Shown in pieces: positions 1-8,207 of a stretch of DNA of 64,000 nucleotides. Made by a program: the position numbers and the translations under genes. Within the stretch, counting starts at the first letter, position 1; each line of letters starts with the position of its first letter. Origin of the DNA: Paenibacillus sp. FSL R7-0204 (lineage in GTDB: Bacteria; Bacillota; Bacilli; Paenibacillales; Paenibacillaceae); contig NZ_JBBOCA010000001.1 of NCBI RefSeq assembly GCF_038002225.1, positions 744,001-808,000 of the forward strand, in the 5' to 3' direction. The notes under the pieces were generated by a model. The model searched no databases, was not told where the DNA came from, and worked only from the letters and a program-made list of their open reading frames with translations.

Positions 1-839
1 TCGTCCTGCCAGTACAGGCAGGCTTTGATGTTGCCGTCGGCGGTCAGGCGCAGGCGGTTGCAATTGTCGCAGAAATGCTCGCTGACCGGATGGATCAGCC
101 CGAAGGTTCCCTTCGCGCCGGTGACACGCCGGTTCTGGGAAGGGCCATTCCCGGAGGGCATGTCGGCCTCCTCGATGGTCCAGCCAGCTTCCTTGCAGGC
201 CTCTACTACAGTCTCCAGCGGCAGATAGGTCTGCCGCCAGGCATCGCTGGCGCTGCCAATCGGCATGTATTCAATGAACCGCACATTCAGCGGGCTGTTC
301 AGGGTCAAGGCGATGAAGTCCTTGATCTCGTCATCGTTAATGCCTTTCATCAGCACGACATTCAGCTTGATCGGGGACAGGCCGGCGGCTTCAGCGGCTT
401 CAATTCCCTTCAGCACCTTGGCAACATCGCCGCCGCGGGTAATCATCGAGAAGCGGTCCGGCCGCAGCGAATCCAGGCTGATGTTCACCCGGGACAGCCC
501 GGCCTGCTTCAGGATAGCCGCTTTGGCAGGAAGCATCAGCCCGTTCGTCGTCAATGAGATATCTTCAATGCCGGGTATAGCGGAGATCATGGCTACCAGC
601 TTCTCCAGATCCTTACGGACCAGCGGTTCGCCCCCCGTCAGCCGGACCTTCCGCAGGCCCAGGGGCGCAAGTGCCTCCACCACAGCGGCAATTTCCTCGT
701 AGCTCATAATCTCGTCCTGCGGCTGGAATTGCATTCCTTCGGCGGGCATACAATAGATACAGCGCAGGTTGCAGCGGTCTGTAACCGAGATACGGAGGTA
801 ATCATGTATGCGTCCAAAAGGGTCAGTCAGCGGCTCCAT
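1..839 (-). CDS. moaA: GTP 3',8-cyclase MoaA (partial, C-terminus outside window)
   Basis: Radical SAM enzyme of molybdenum cofactor synthesis that converts GTP to 3',8-cyclo-GTP for MoaC. Reading the reverse strand from ATG at 839 gives a protein with the N-terminal cluster motif C23-x3-C27-x2-C30, the SAM-binding TGGEPL segment soon after, and near the window edge [11 protein letters not shown], which holds two cysteines of the second C-terminal [4Fe-4S] cluster, with the third in IKACLYW. About 279 residues are present of the usual 330-340, so the last ~55 residues lie beyond base 1. The gene diverges from the TorD-like gene at 1165, which fits a region devoted to molybdoenzyme assembly. 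Identification is firm; only the C-terminus is unseen. Confidence 0.95.
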   Translation of the reverse strand, partial: MEPLTDPFGRIHDYLRISVTDRCNLRCIYCMPAEGMQFQPQDEIMSYEEIAAVVEALAPLGLRKVRLTGGEPLVRKDLEKLVAMISAIPGIEDISLTTNGLMLPAKAAILKQAGLSRVNISLDSLRPDRFSMITRGGDVAKVLKGIEAAEAAGLSPIKLNVVLMKGINDDEIKDFIALTLNSPLNVRFIEYMPIGSASDAWRQTYLPLETVVEACKEAGWTIEEADMPSGNGPSQNRRVTGAKGTFGLIHPVSEHFCDNCNRLRLTADGNIKACLYWQD

Positions 840-1164
840 AGCGTTGCTCCTTCACCTGTTGATTTTAGTTTAAATTTTAAAGAAAGCAGCCCGCTGCGTC
901 AATGCACAAGCGGACAATCTAAAGCATAGGGGGACAGAAGGCCAAAGCAGCAGCCTAATTATGACAAAAGTGCGACAATTCCAGGGAATGGTCATAGAAT
1001 GCTCACCGAAAGCGTTTAACATATTCGATATAATTTAGGTGCGGAAGATTCAAACTTTAGATACTTTTACTTTTGCGAAGCACAGCTATGATACCGGAAG
1101 GCTAGGCGGCAATCCCTAAGGATACCCTGGGCATCCGGCAAACTAAGTAGGGAGGATTTGCAAA
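840..1164. other. Divergent intergenic region between moaA and the TorD-like gene
   Basis: No gene seen. A TATAAT hexamer at 1029-1034 could be the -10 of the forward gene, but no good -35 lies 16-18 bases upstream, so an activated promoter is possible. The transcribed part (about 1085-1150) is GC-rich and can pair with itself (CCGGA with TCCGG, TAGG with CCTA). I could not match it to a known riboswitch. Confidence 0.4.
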
Positions 1165-1860
1165 ATGACCATACCAACTGTTCCATCGCTTGTTGTGCCG
1201 GAGGCTTGTAGCCGCTGGCTGGAGAGCCGGGGATTAATATATCAGCTGCTGGTGGACTTCTATGGAAGAAAACCATCTCTCTCACTGGTCGCCCAGTGGA
1301 GCCGTAACCGTGAGATGAGTGTCGCTGCGGAGATGACCGAAGGCGGCCGTGAATTGAAGCGTTACCTGTGCAGCCAGGAACCGTCGATGCTACCGGCCAT
1401 CTGCGAGAAAGAGAAAATCGAATACAAGCGTCTGATGAACGAGCGCGCAGTCAGCTCCTTCGTAGCCCGTGAAGCGGCTCAGCTGGGCCGTGAGGAAGAA
1501 TTCTGCAACGTGCTCTCAGATGTGTACGCATCGGCGGGTATTGTCTTCAAGAAGTGTAGCGGCGAAGCCGACGACCACATTGCCATTGAGCTGGAATTCA
1601 TGGCGGTGATGCACGAGCGGATGCTGTACAACAGCTTCTCAATCCGCAGTGCGATGGAGCTTCTGGAGATTCAGGAGAGGTTCCTCGAAGAGCATCTGTT
1701 GAAGTGGACTCCACAATTCTGTGCGAGAATGAACGCTGCAACCGACAGCCCTCTGTATCTGGGTCTCAGCCATATGCTGGAGGAATTCCTGCCGCAGGAT
1801 CTGCACATGCTGCGTGCCTGGAAGGCTTCGCTGGAGAGCAGCGCGGCGGCCATGGCTTAA
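1165..1860 (+). CDS. TorD/DmsD-family molybdoenzyme maturation chaperone
   Basis: A 231-residue, mostly alpha-helical protein of the cytoplasmic TorD/DmsD/NarJ chaperone family, which hold apo-molybdoenzymes, or their signal sequences, during cofactor loading. Support comes from its size, helix-rich composition, the LYLGLSHMLEEFLPQDLHML segment near the C-terminus resembling the family's conserved helix, and the moaA gene next door. The start ATG at 1165 follows GGGAGGATTTGCAAA, a good ribosome binding site. The client enzyme (for instance a formate dehydrogenase or a nitrate/DMSO-type reductase) is not in the window. A strong terminator follows, so the gene is probably transcribed alone. Family assignment is moderately strong; the substrate is unknown. 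Confidence 0.75.
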   Translation: MTIPTVPSLVVPEACSRWLESRGLIYQLLVDFYGRKPSLSLVAQWSRNREMSVAAEMTEGGRELKRYLCSQEPSMLPAICEKEKIEYKRLMNERAVSSFVAREAAQLGREEEFCNVLSDVYASAGIVFKKCSGEADDHIAIELEFMAVMHERMLYNSFSIRSAMELLEIQERFLEEHLLKWTPQFCARMNAATDSPLYLGLSHMLEEFLPQDLHMLRAWKASLESSAAAMA

Positions 1861-1882
1861 TAAGCATCCATACTCAATCAAC

Positions 1883-1922
1883 AAGGCGCCCTTCCAACAA
1901 TCGGAAGGGCGCCTTATTTCTG
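1883..1922 (+). terminator. Intrinsic terminator of the TorD-like gene
   Basis: A perfect 13-bp stem (AAGGCGCCCTTCC at 1883-1895 with its complement at 1903-1915) around a 7-base loop, followed by ATTTCTGC. Confidence 0.9.
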
Positions 1923-1998
1923 CTCGGGGGTCTTGAACTTAAGCTTTCACTTTAATAGGTTGTGATCTGGAGAATCCCCTTCAGGGAGAGTGGCGGAG

Positions 1999-2116
1999 GA
2001 GAAGTTTGGAACTGTAGGAGCGATAGCGTTCGCCTTTAGGTTGGAAATTCTACCGCGAAGAGCGGTTCGAATCAGGAATTTCCAACCTAACAGCGACCGG
2101 AAGTCCAAACATTCTC
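1999..2116. repeat. Long imperfect palindrome between convergent genes
   Basis: Nested inverted repeats. An outer TTTGGA/TCCAAA pair with GAGAA/TTCTC flanks encloses a perfect 15-bp arm (2036-2050 with 2076-2090), which encloses an inner ACCGC/GCGGT hairpin (about 2052-2065). It sits between the TorD-like gene's terminator and the 3' end of the RND permease gene, and no ORF explains it. The form suggests a dispersed intergenic repeat or a bidirectional transcription stop, but no second copy exists in this window. Confidence 0.75.
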
Positions 2117-2192
2117 TGCAGTCACGGTCCTGCCTGAAGCGGAGGTTCCCCAGTTCACTCCATATAACTGAAACTGAAGTTCATCCCCCTAT

Positions 2193-5100
2193 TTATTCGT
2201 AAGTCTTCTTACTCCGAAACTTCATCAGGAACTCATACACCACCGGTACAACGACCAGGGTCAGCAGCGTGGAGCTGACCAGGCCGCCGATGACGGTTAC
2301 GCCAAGCCCCTTGGAGATGATTCCGGCACTGTTCTCAAGGCCTGTAACCAAAGGCAGCAGGGCTCCAATGGTCGCGAGTGCAGTCATGAGAATCGGGCGA
2401 AGACGGGTAGCCCCGGCCTCAAGCAGCGCCTTGCGGGTAGACATCCCCTCTTGCTCCTTATGAATTACGCGGTCAATTAAGACAATCGCATTGGTGACCA
2501 CGATCCCGATCAGCATCAGTGCGCCCATTAGTGCCGAGACGTTCAAAGTCTCGCCAGCCAGGAGCAGGGCAACAAGAGCGCCGATGACTGTGAACGGCAG
2601 GGAGAACAGGATGGCGAACGGTGCCAGACCGCCGCCGAAGGTGACTACGAGCACGAAGTATACAATCGCTATAGCCGCCAGCATAGCAATGCCAAGCTGT
2701 CCGAAGGTCTCATTAATCTGCTCGGTGACTCCGCCGAAGGTGATGGTCACGCCGTCCGGGAGATCAAGAGCATCTATTTTGTCCTGCACAGCCTTGGAGG
2801 CACTATTAATGTCACTGGAGATAATGTCGGCGGTTACCTCGACTTTCATTTTTCCGTCTTCACGGGTAATGGAATCCGGGGACTGGCCCTGTTCGATGCT
2901 TGCTACCTCGCCAATCGGTACAGTAATACCCAGCGGCGAAGTGAGCGTGGCGGCCTTCATTTCTTCAATACTATTGTAGGAATCCTTGTCCGTCTCAATG
3001 TAGACCTTGTAATTCTTGCCGTCCAGCTCTACCTCAGTCAGTACAGGCCGGGTTCCGGCAGGGCTCAGCTTCATCGCAAGCTGTCCGGCCGTTAGGCCCA
3101 GTGAGCTAAGCTTGGCCTGGTCAGCGACGATGGTGTATTGATCATAGGCTTCAGAGAGGCTGGTCTTCCCGTCTTTGAAGTTCTTGGTATCTCCCTGAAC
3201 GATCCCGGCAATGTCATCGGCTACCGGTTTGAGCTGTTCCAGCGTATCGCCATAGATATTGACAGTAAGGGTGCTGCCGCCGAGCCCGCCTCCGGCCATG
3301 CCGGACAGATCGCCCCACACGCCATCCGGCACCTCTTGGCTTAAGCCTTCAATTAACTTCTCCTTCACCGTGTCAAAATCAGGCGTGTTGCTGTCATACG
3401 TGACATAGAACAGCCCGGAATTGCCTGAGCTAAGTCCGAACGGGCTGCTGCCTCCGATAGAATACTGCATTTTGTCCAGATGCTTCTGGGCCAGAATGAA
3501 CTTCTCAGCCTTCAGGCCCAGCGCCTTCACATCCTCCAGCGTCTGACCGGCCTTCGGGGAGAAAGTAAGCGTAACATTCTTCTCTTCCTGGGAAGGCAGG
3601 AAGCTGACGCCGATTGGCTTGATCAGGAACAGACTGCCTGCCAGCAGCAGGACAGCAACACCCAAGGTAATCAGCTTATGCGAGAGACACCAGTCCAGGA
3701 TTCGGACATACCCGCCCGCCAATGCGCCGGGCTTGTCTTCGTGACCCTTTTTCCCCTTCTTGAGTCCATTACGGAACAGGGTATGGGCCAGTGCAGGCAC
3801 CAGGGTAATGGCAACCACCAGTGAAGCCAGCAGCGCGAATACCATAGTGAGGGCAAATGGCAGGAACAGCTCACCGACCATCCCGCTGACAAAGGCGAGC
3901 GGCAGGAAGACGGCAATCGTCACAATGGTTGAAGACATAATCGGCACAAACATCTCACGGGTAGCCGCGCTGATCAGCTCTCTGCCGCGCAGCTTCTCGC
4001 CGGACAGTGTAAGCCGCCGGAAAATGTTCTCAATGACGACGATGGAGTCATCGACTACCCGCCCGATGGCTACGGTCATGGCGCCGAGCGTCATCATATT
4101 CAGCGTAATATCCATTTGCCGCAGGCATAATACTGCAATCAGCAGTGATAATGGAATCGAGATAATAGAAATAATGGTAGAACGGATATTGCGCAGGAAC
4201 AGCAGGATGATAAGCACGGCGAACAGGGCGCCGAAGGCAGCCTTGGACAGCATCGTGTTCACGGAATCCTCAATCGGCTTGCCTTGATCCAACAGCACGG
4301 TGAGGTCCATCGACTTGTATTGTTTCTTCAGTTCTTCTGTCTTGTCCTTGACCCCGTTCACGACATCGACGGTGTTGGCATCATTGGCCTTCACAATCTG
4401 AATCCCGATGGATTCCTTGCCGTTGGTGCGGGAGATTGATTCCGATTTGCCGACTACCTCGATAGTGGCAAGCTCGCTCAGCTTCACCGTCGGCAGCCCG
4501 GTCATGGCGCCCGCGCCCGCGGCGGTATTGCCAGTTGCAGCTCCGGTACCGCCAGTCCCGCCAGCCGCAGCACCACCTGAAGCTGCACCGCCAGCGGCCC
4601 CGGCTCCCGCACCAGCAGCTCCTGCCCCGGCAGCACCAGGGGCGGAAGGAACCAGCGGAATGCTGACATTCTGCAAGTCCTCTACTGTAGTGATGTTGCC
4701 GTCAACGACAACAGCCTTCTGTGCTTTGTCCATCTCGAACAATCCAAGCGGTACCCGCAGGGAGGAGGCCTGGATGATGCCTTTGATCGTATCCTCGGTC
4801 AGTCCGTACTGCTTCAGCTTCTCCTGATTGAACTTCAGGGACACTTCTTTGACATATTGTCCGGCAATCTGCACAGAGGCGACGCCTTCGATATCCTCCA
4901 GCGCCGGGCGGATATCGTTCTCGGCAACCCGGGTCAGCTCCTCCAGATCGCCGGAGCTCTCATCAGAGATACTGAGCGAGATGACTGGCAGCGAGCTGAG
5001 GCTGAAGCGCGAGATTTGCGGCTTTTGCACATTATCCGGCAGCTTCACCTCGTTCAAGGCTTCCCGCACTGCTGCTGTTGCATTGTCCAGGTTCGTGCCG

Positions 5101-5393
5101 TAGTCGAATTCAATGGTAACGCTGGAGGCGTTCTCCAGAGAGGTGGAGGTCAGCATCTTCACGCCGTCTACATTGCGGAGCTTCTGCTCCAGCGGCTTGC
5201 TGACGTCATTCACGACCCCTTCGGGTGCGGCTCCAGGATAAATAGTAGTAATGCTGAGATAAGGGATACTAATGTTAGGCAGGGTCTCCTGCTTCATAGT
5301 CAATCCGCTGTACAGACCGGCGAAGACAATAATGATCGTCAGCAGCCAGACGGCAAATTTGTTGCGGAGCGAGAAATTAATTAGGCTTTTCAT
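2193..5393 (-). CDS. swrC: RND-family efflux permease (SwrC/YerP type)
   Basis: A 1066-residue inner-membrane proton-driven exporter of the AcrB/SwrC superfamily; in Bacillus the SwrC member exports surfactin and other amphiphiles. The N-terminus (SLRNKFAVWLLTIIIVFAGLYSG) is the usual first membrane segment and is followed by the periplasmic-type porter domain. The two blocks of transmembrane helices contain the charged TM4 segment GAMTVAIGRVVDDSIVVIENI and the second repeat GIVVTNAIVLIDRV. Residues about 248-297 are an unusual run of Gly/Ala with a few Thr/Asn inserted before PTVKLSELATIEVVGK, a low-complexity linker in the porter domain. The gene lies 59 bases downstream of the TetR gene on the same strand, so it is probably co-transcribed and controlled by it. 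Substrate is inferred only. Confidence 0.9.
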   Translation of the reverse strand: MKSLINFSLRNKFAVWLLTIIIVFAGLYSGLTMKQETLPNISIPYLSITTIYPGAAPEGVVNDVSKPLEQKLRNVDGVKMLTSTSLENASSVTIEFDYGTNLDNATAAVREALNEVKLPDNVQKPQISRFSLSSLPVISLSISDESSGDLEELTRVAENDIRPALEDIEGVASVQIAGQYVKEVSLKFNQEKLKQYGLTEDTIKGIIQASSLRVPLGLFEMDKAQKAVVVDGNITTVEDLQNVSIPLVPSAPGAAGAGAAGAGAGAAGGAASGGAAAGGTGGTGAATGNTAAGAGAMTGLPTVKLSELATIEVVGKSESISRTNGKESIGIQIVKANDANTVDVVNGVKDKTEELKKQYKSMDLTVLLDQGKPIEDSVNTMLSKAAFGALFAVLIILLFLRNIRSTIISIISIPLSLLIAVLCLRQMDITLNMMTLGAMTVAIGRVVDDSIVVIENIFRRLTLSGEKLRGRELISAATREMFVPIMSSTIVTIAVFLPLAFVSGMVGELFLPFALTMVFALLASLVVAITLVPALAHTLFRNGLKKGKKGHEDKPGALAGGYVRILDWCLSHKLITLGVAVLLLAGSLFLIKPIGVSFLPSQEEKNVTLTFSPKAGQTLEDVKALGLKAEKFILAQKHLDKMQYSIGGSSPFGLSSGNSGLFYVTYDSNTPDFDTVKEKLIEGLSQEVPDGVWGDLSGMAGGGLGGSTLTVNIYGDTLEQLKPVADDIAGIVQGDTKNFKDGKTSLSEAYDQYTIVADQAKLSSLGLTAGQLAMKLSPAGTRPVLTEVELDGKNYKVYIETDKDSYNSIEEMKAATLTSPLGITVPIGEVASIEQGQSPDSITREDGKMKVEVTADIISSDINSASKAVQDKIDALDLPDGVTITFGGVTEQINETFGQLGIAMLAAIAIVYFVLVVTFGGGLAPFAILFSLPFTVIGALVALLLAGETLNVSALMGALMLIGIVVTNAIVLIDRVIHKEQEGMSTRKALLEAGATRLRPILMTALATIGALLPLVTGLENSAGIISKGLGVTVIGGLVSSTLLTLVVVPVVYEFLMKFRSKKTYE

Positions 5394-5452
5394 CAGTAAA
5401 GGGAACCTCCAATATAATTATTCTTGATCTTACAGGCGTGCCGCCTCTGTCC

Positions 5453-6367
5453 TTAATGAATTCCGCAGGAAGTGTGCATATAGGGTGTGAATAACATCTT
5501 CAATTGACTTAGCTCGCCGGACAGCCCGGGGTATCCCTCAAGATTGGCAATCATCCCTTGAATGATCACTTTCCGGGGCTGGGTGCTGAGGATTTCGCTC
5601 TCCAGAATGCCCAGGGACTCCAGAGCGTCTTCGGCATGCTCCGGGCTGATTCCGTCCGCTTCACTGAGCAGGAGCTTCATCGCCTTGATCAGCTGAAGCG
5701 GGCTCTGGCCCGGCCCTTCTCCTTGACTCTCGGCCCATACGGCCAGGACTGCGGAAGAGATCAGAGGGGAGGGCTGCCCAGCAAGCAGGCCGGCGACCAT
5801 AATGTCCAGCCAGTCCACCAGCCGGTCAGCCAGTTCAGGGATGGAGACAACAGTCTCGCGCCCGAACAGCAGCTTGATGCTGGAGCTGATCATGCCGTGG
5901 CTGAGCACGCACAGCTCGCCTGCATAGGGCAGAATCTCAGGCCCGTACATGAGCTCCAGCTTCTGCTGGAACCATCGCAGCAGGGCGGCGTTGTTCTGCT
6001 TCACCCAATCGGGAATCTCGGCCACACCCCGGCCGGCTACCTCCTGGAATTGGCGCTGCAGGAATTCGCGCAGCTCGTACACATGACTGAGCAGTATTTC
6101 GAGCTGGTTGCGCAGCTTCTCCCGGGGCTCTCTGCCTGCTGCCTGCTCCTCCTGCTGCAGCGGATCATGGATCATCTGGAAGCAGTAGATGTATATACTG
6201 CGCTCCAGCTCCTCTTTGGATTTGAAGATCAGATATAGACTTCCTTTGGAGATCCCGCATAATTCGGCAATCTCCTGCATGGAGGTGGAGGAGGAGCCTT
6301 TTACAGCGAACAGCTGCATGGCGGTCTTGATGATTTGTTCTTTTTTGGTGATACTTTTAGCGGTCAA
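5453..6367 (-). CDS. TetR/AcrR-family transcriptional regulator
   Basis: A 304-residue repressor with an N-terminal TetR helix-turn-helix (EQIIKTAMQLFAVKGSSSTSMQEIAELCGISKGSLYLIFKSKEEL, residues about 10-55) and a long C-terminal ligand-binding/dimerisation part, longer than the typical 190-220 residues. The start is TTG at 6367; no in-frame ATG precedes the HTH, and the ribosome binding site (a G-run 11 bases upstream) is weak. It is the first gene of a reverse-strand pair with the RND permease, and a palindromic operator lies upstream. The natural reading is a local repressor of the pump that responds to a pump substrate. The ligand cannot be read from the sequence. Confidence 0.88.
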   Translation of the reverse strand: MTAKSITKKEQIIKTAMQLFAVKGSSSTSMQEIAELCGISKGSLYLIFKSKEELERSIYIYCFQMIHDPLQQEEQAAGREPREKLRNQLEILLSHVYELREFLQRQFQEVAGRGVAEIPDWVKQNNAALLRWFQQKLELMYGPEILPYAGELCVLSHGMISSSIKLLFGRETVVSIPELADRLVDWLDIMVAGLLAGQPSPLISSAVLAVWAESQGEGPGQSPLQLIKAMKLLLSEADGISPEHAEDALESLGILESEILSTQPRKVIIQGMIANLEGYPGLSGELSQLKMLFTPYMHTSCGIH

Positions 6368-6407
6368 GGCTATATAGGCCCCCGTTCTGACTCGATAGTT
6401 CTGTATT

Positions 6408-6421
6408 TGACTGATTGGTCA
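6408..6421. promoter_or_regulatory. Candidate TetR-family operator
   Basis: TGACTGATTGGTCA is a near-perfect 14-bp palindrome 41 bases upstream of the TetR start codon. TGAC/GTCA half sites are typical of TetR-family operators, so autoregulation and control of the downstream pump gene are likely. No binding evidence beyond the sequence. Confidence 0.6.
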
Positions 6422-6550
6422 GGGAAATTATATTATATATCCTGCAGCAACACAAATTTGCAGGTTTCAGTAGGAAGAAACGGATTCTTAATGTAAGATA
6501 TACATGTGTCATTTTGGTGATAATCGGCGGAATGAGAAGGTAGGGTATCT

Positions 6551-8059
6551 ATGAGAAGAGGTCTGCAGGCCATAGTCATTATAGCGGCTTTTGTGGCTTT
6601 CTATTATTTTGGATTTGGGATTTTCGGCAGCACCGCCGGAACCATTATCAGTATTTTTTCCACATTGACGGTCATCTCCATCGGACTCGGTATCTTCATG
6701 GAGAACCGCAATCCCTCTACCACCGTATCCTGGATTCTGCTGCTTGCGCTGATTCCGGTGCTGGGGCTGGTGTTCTACTTCCTGTTCGGACAGAATGTGT
6801 TCAAACGGCGCAAGTATGACAAAAAAGCCCAGCGCGATCTCATGGCCTATGAACGGATTGAGAATGACGCGCTGCGGATGCACCAGGATTGGTCAGTGTT
6901 CAGCCCTGCGCGGCAGAAGCTGCTGGGTCTGTCGCAGAGACTGGGCCGGACGCCGATTTCGTTCAGCTCGGAGACGCGCATCTTGACCAACGGTGAAGAG
7001 ACCTTCGGTACGCTGCTGCTTGAGCTGCGGCAGGCGCAGCATCATATCCATATGGAATATTATATTTTCCGGGCGGACCATATCGGCACGCGCATTCAGC
7101 AGATTCTGATTGAGAAAGCCCGTGCGGGCGTGGCGGTCCGGTTCATGTATGATGCGGTCGGGAGCATCCAGCTCTCCAGAGCCTTCCTTAAGGAGCTTAG
7201 CGATGCGGGTGTGCAGGTGGCTGCTTACGGCAACTCCACCTCCTTTTTCTCCAGCCGGGTGAATTACCGCAATCACCGCAAAATCGTGGTCATCGACGGC
7301 GATGTCGGCTTCATGGGCGGGCTGAATGTCGGGGACGAGTACTTGAGCCGCAGCAAGACCTACGGGTTCTGGCGGGATACACATATGCTGCTGAGAGGCG
7401 AAGCGGTGCGGACGATGCAGATTATTTTTCTGCAGGACTGGATGCACACGACCGGCGAGAAAATCCTGGAACAGGATTACCTCTCCCCCCAGCTTCGCTT
7501 CACTACCGGAGACGGGGCGGTGCAGATTATTGCCAGCGGCCCGGATAATGAGCGGCGTGCGCTCAAGAACATTTTCTTCTCCATGATTACTACCGCGGAA
7601 AAATCGGTCTGGATCGCCAGTCCCTACTTCATCCCCGATGAGGATATACTGACTGCGCTGCGTGTGGCGGCGATGTCGGGGCTGGATGTCCGCCTGCTGT
7701 TCCCGGCCAAGCCGGATAAATGGATTCCGTTCCTGGCGTCCCATTCCTACTTCCCGGCGCTGCTGGAGTCGGGCGTGAAGATCTATGAATATGAGAAGGG
7801 CTTCATCCACTCCAAGCTGCTGATTGCAGACGGGGAGATTGCTACGATTGGAACAGCCAATATGGATATGCGCAGCTTCCATCTGAATTTTGAGGTGAAC
7901 GCGCTGCTGCTGCAGACCGAGAGTGTCTCGCGCATTGTTGCAGACTTCGAGCGTGACTTGCAGTCCACCCGGCAGATTGTCCATGAGACCTTCATGGAGA
8001 AAAGACTGCTGGAGCGGCTGCTGGAATCCGCAGCCCGGCTGATGTCTCCGCTGCTGTAA
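6551..8059 (+). CDS. cls: Cardiolipin synthase (phospholipase D fold)
   Basis: Condenses two phosphatidylglycerol molecules to cardiolipin plus glycerol at the membrane. The 502-residue protein has an N-terminal pair of membrane segments (about residues 8-75, including the PSTTVSWILLLALIPVLGLVFYFLFG helix typical of bacterial Cls). Two HKD catalytic motifs follow: HRKIVVIDGDVGFMGG near residue 242 and HSKLLIADGEIATIGTANMD near residue 420, both with intact H, K and D. Length matches ClsA/YwnE-type enzymes (~480-500). It starts at ATG 6551 after AGAAGGTAGGG. A terminator shared with the convergent PLD gene ends it. Confidence 0.95.
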   Translation: MRRGLQAIVIIAAFVAFYYFGFGIFGSTAGTIISIFSTLTVISIGLGIFMENRNPSTTVSWILLLALIPVLGLVFYFLFGQNVFKRRKYDKKAQRDLMAYERIENDALRMHQDWSVFSPARQKLLGLSQRLGRTPISFSSETRILTNGEETFGTLLLELRQAQHHIHMEYYIFRADHIGTRIQQILIEKARAGVAVRFMYDAVGSIQLSRAFLKELSDAGVQVAAYGNSTSFFSSRVNYRNHRKIVVIDGDVGFMGGLNVGDEYLSRSKTYGFWRDTHMLLRGEAVRTMQIIFLQDWMHTTGEKILEQDYLSPQLRFTTGDGAVQIIASGPDNERRALKNIFFSMITTAEKSVWIASPYFIPDEDILTALRVAAMSGLDVRLLFPAKPDKWIPFLASHSYFPALLESGVKIYEYEKGFIHSKLLIADGEIATIGTANMDMRSFHLNFEVNALLLQTESVSRIVADFERDLQSTRQIVHETFMEKRLLERLLESAARLMSPLL

Positions 8060-8074
8060 GCGGACAAGCAGAAT

Positions 8075-8115
8075 AAAAAACGGTACCGTCCTTTGGGACA
8101 CGGTACCGTTTTTTT
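8075..8115. terminator. Bidirectional intrinsic terminator
   Basis: A 15-bp perfect stem (8075-8089 with 8100-8114, core ACGGTACCGT) with A-run before and T-run after. It can stop both the forward cls transcript and the reverse PLD-protein transcript. Confidence 0.9.
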
Positions 8116-8119
8116 GTTG

Positions 8120-8206
8120 TTGTTTAGGAAATTATGATTTTCTTCTGTTGTGGATAAGTGGCGCGCAGGTAATCTCATTCACCCGTAAGGTTGATTTTGT
8201 TGTTCC
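8120..8206. repeat. Short form of an intergenic repeat family (copy C)
   Basis: This stretch aligns with the two flanks of the repeat at 28916-29080: first AGGAAA..CTGTTGTGGA.AAG, then TGGCGCG.AGGTAATC and CCG.TAGG.TGATT. It lacks the ~72-base module that sits between these flanks in the 29-kb copy. No ORF is supported here. Confidence 0.6.
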
Positions 8207-8207
8207 A

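Noticed and set aside
1085..1150. c-di-GMP (GEMM) riboswitch upstream of the TorD-like gene
   Set aside because: GCACAG is suggestive, but the invariant GGGACGCAAAGC core is absent.
6893..8101. 402-residue ORF antisense to cls
   Set aside because: It mirrors the cls codon pattern, has no recognisable domain and no ribosome binding site, and cls has both intact HKD motifs.
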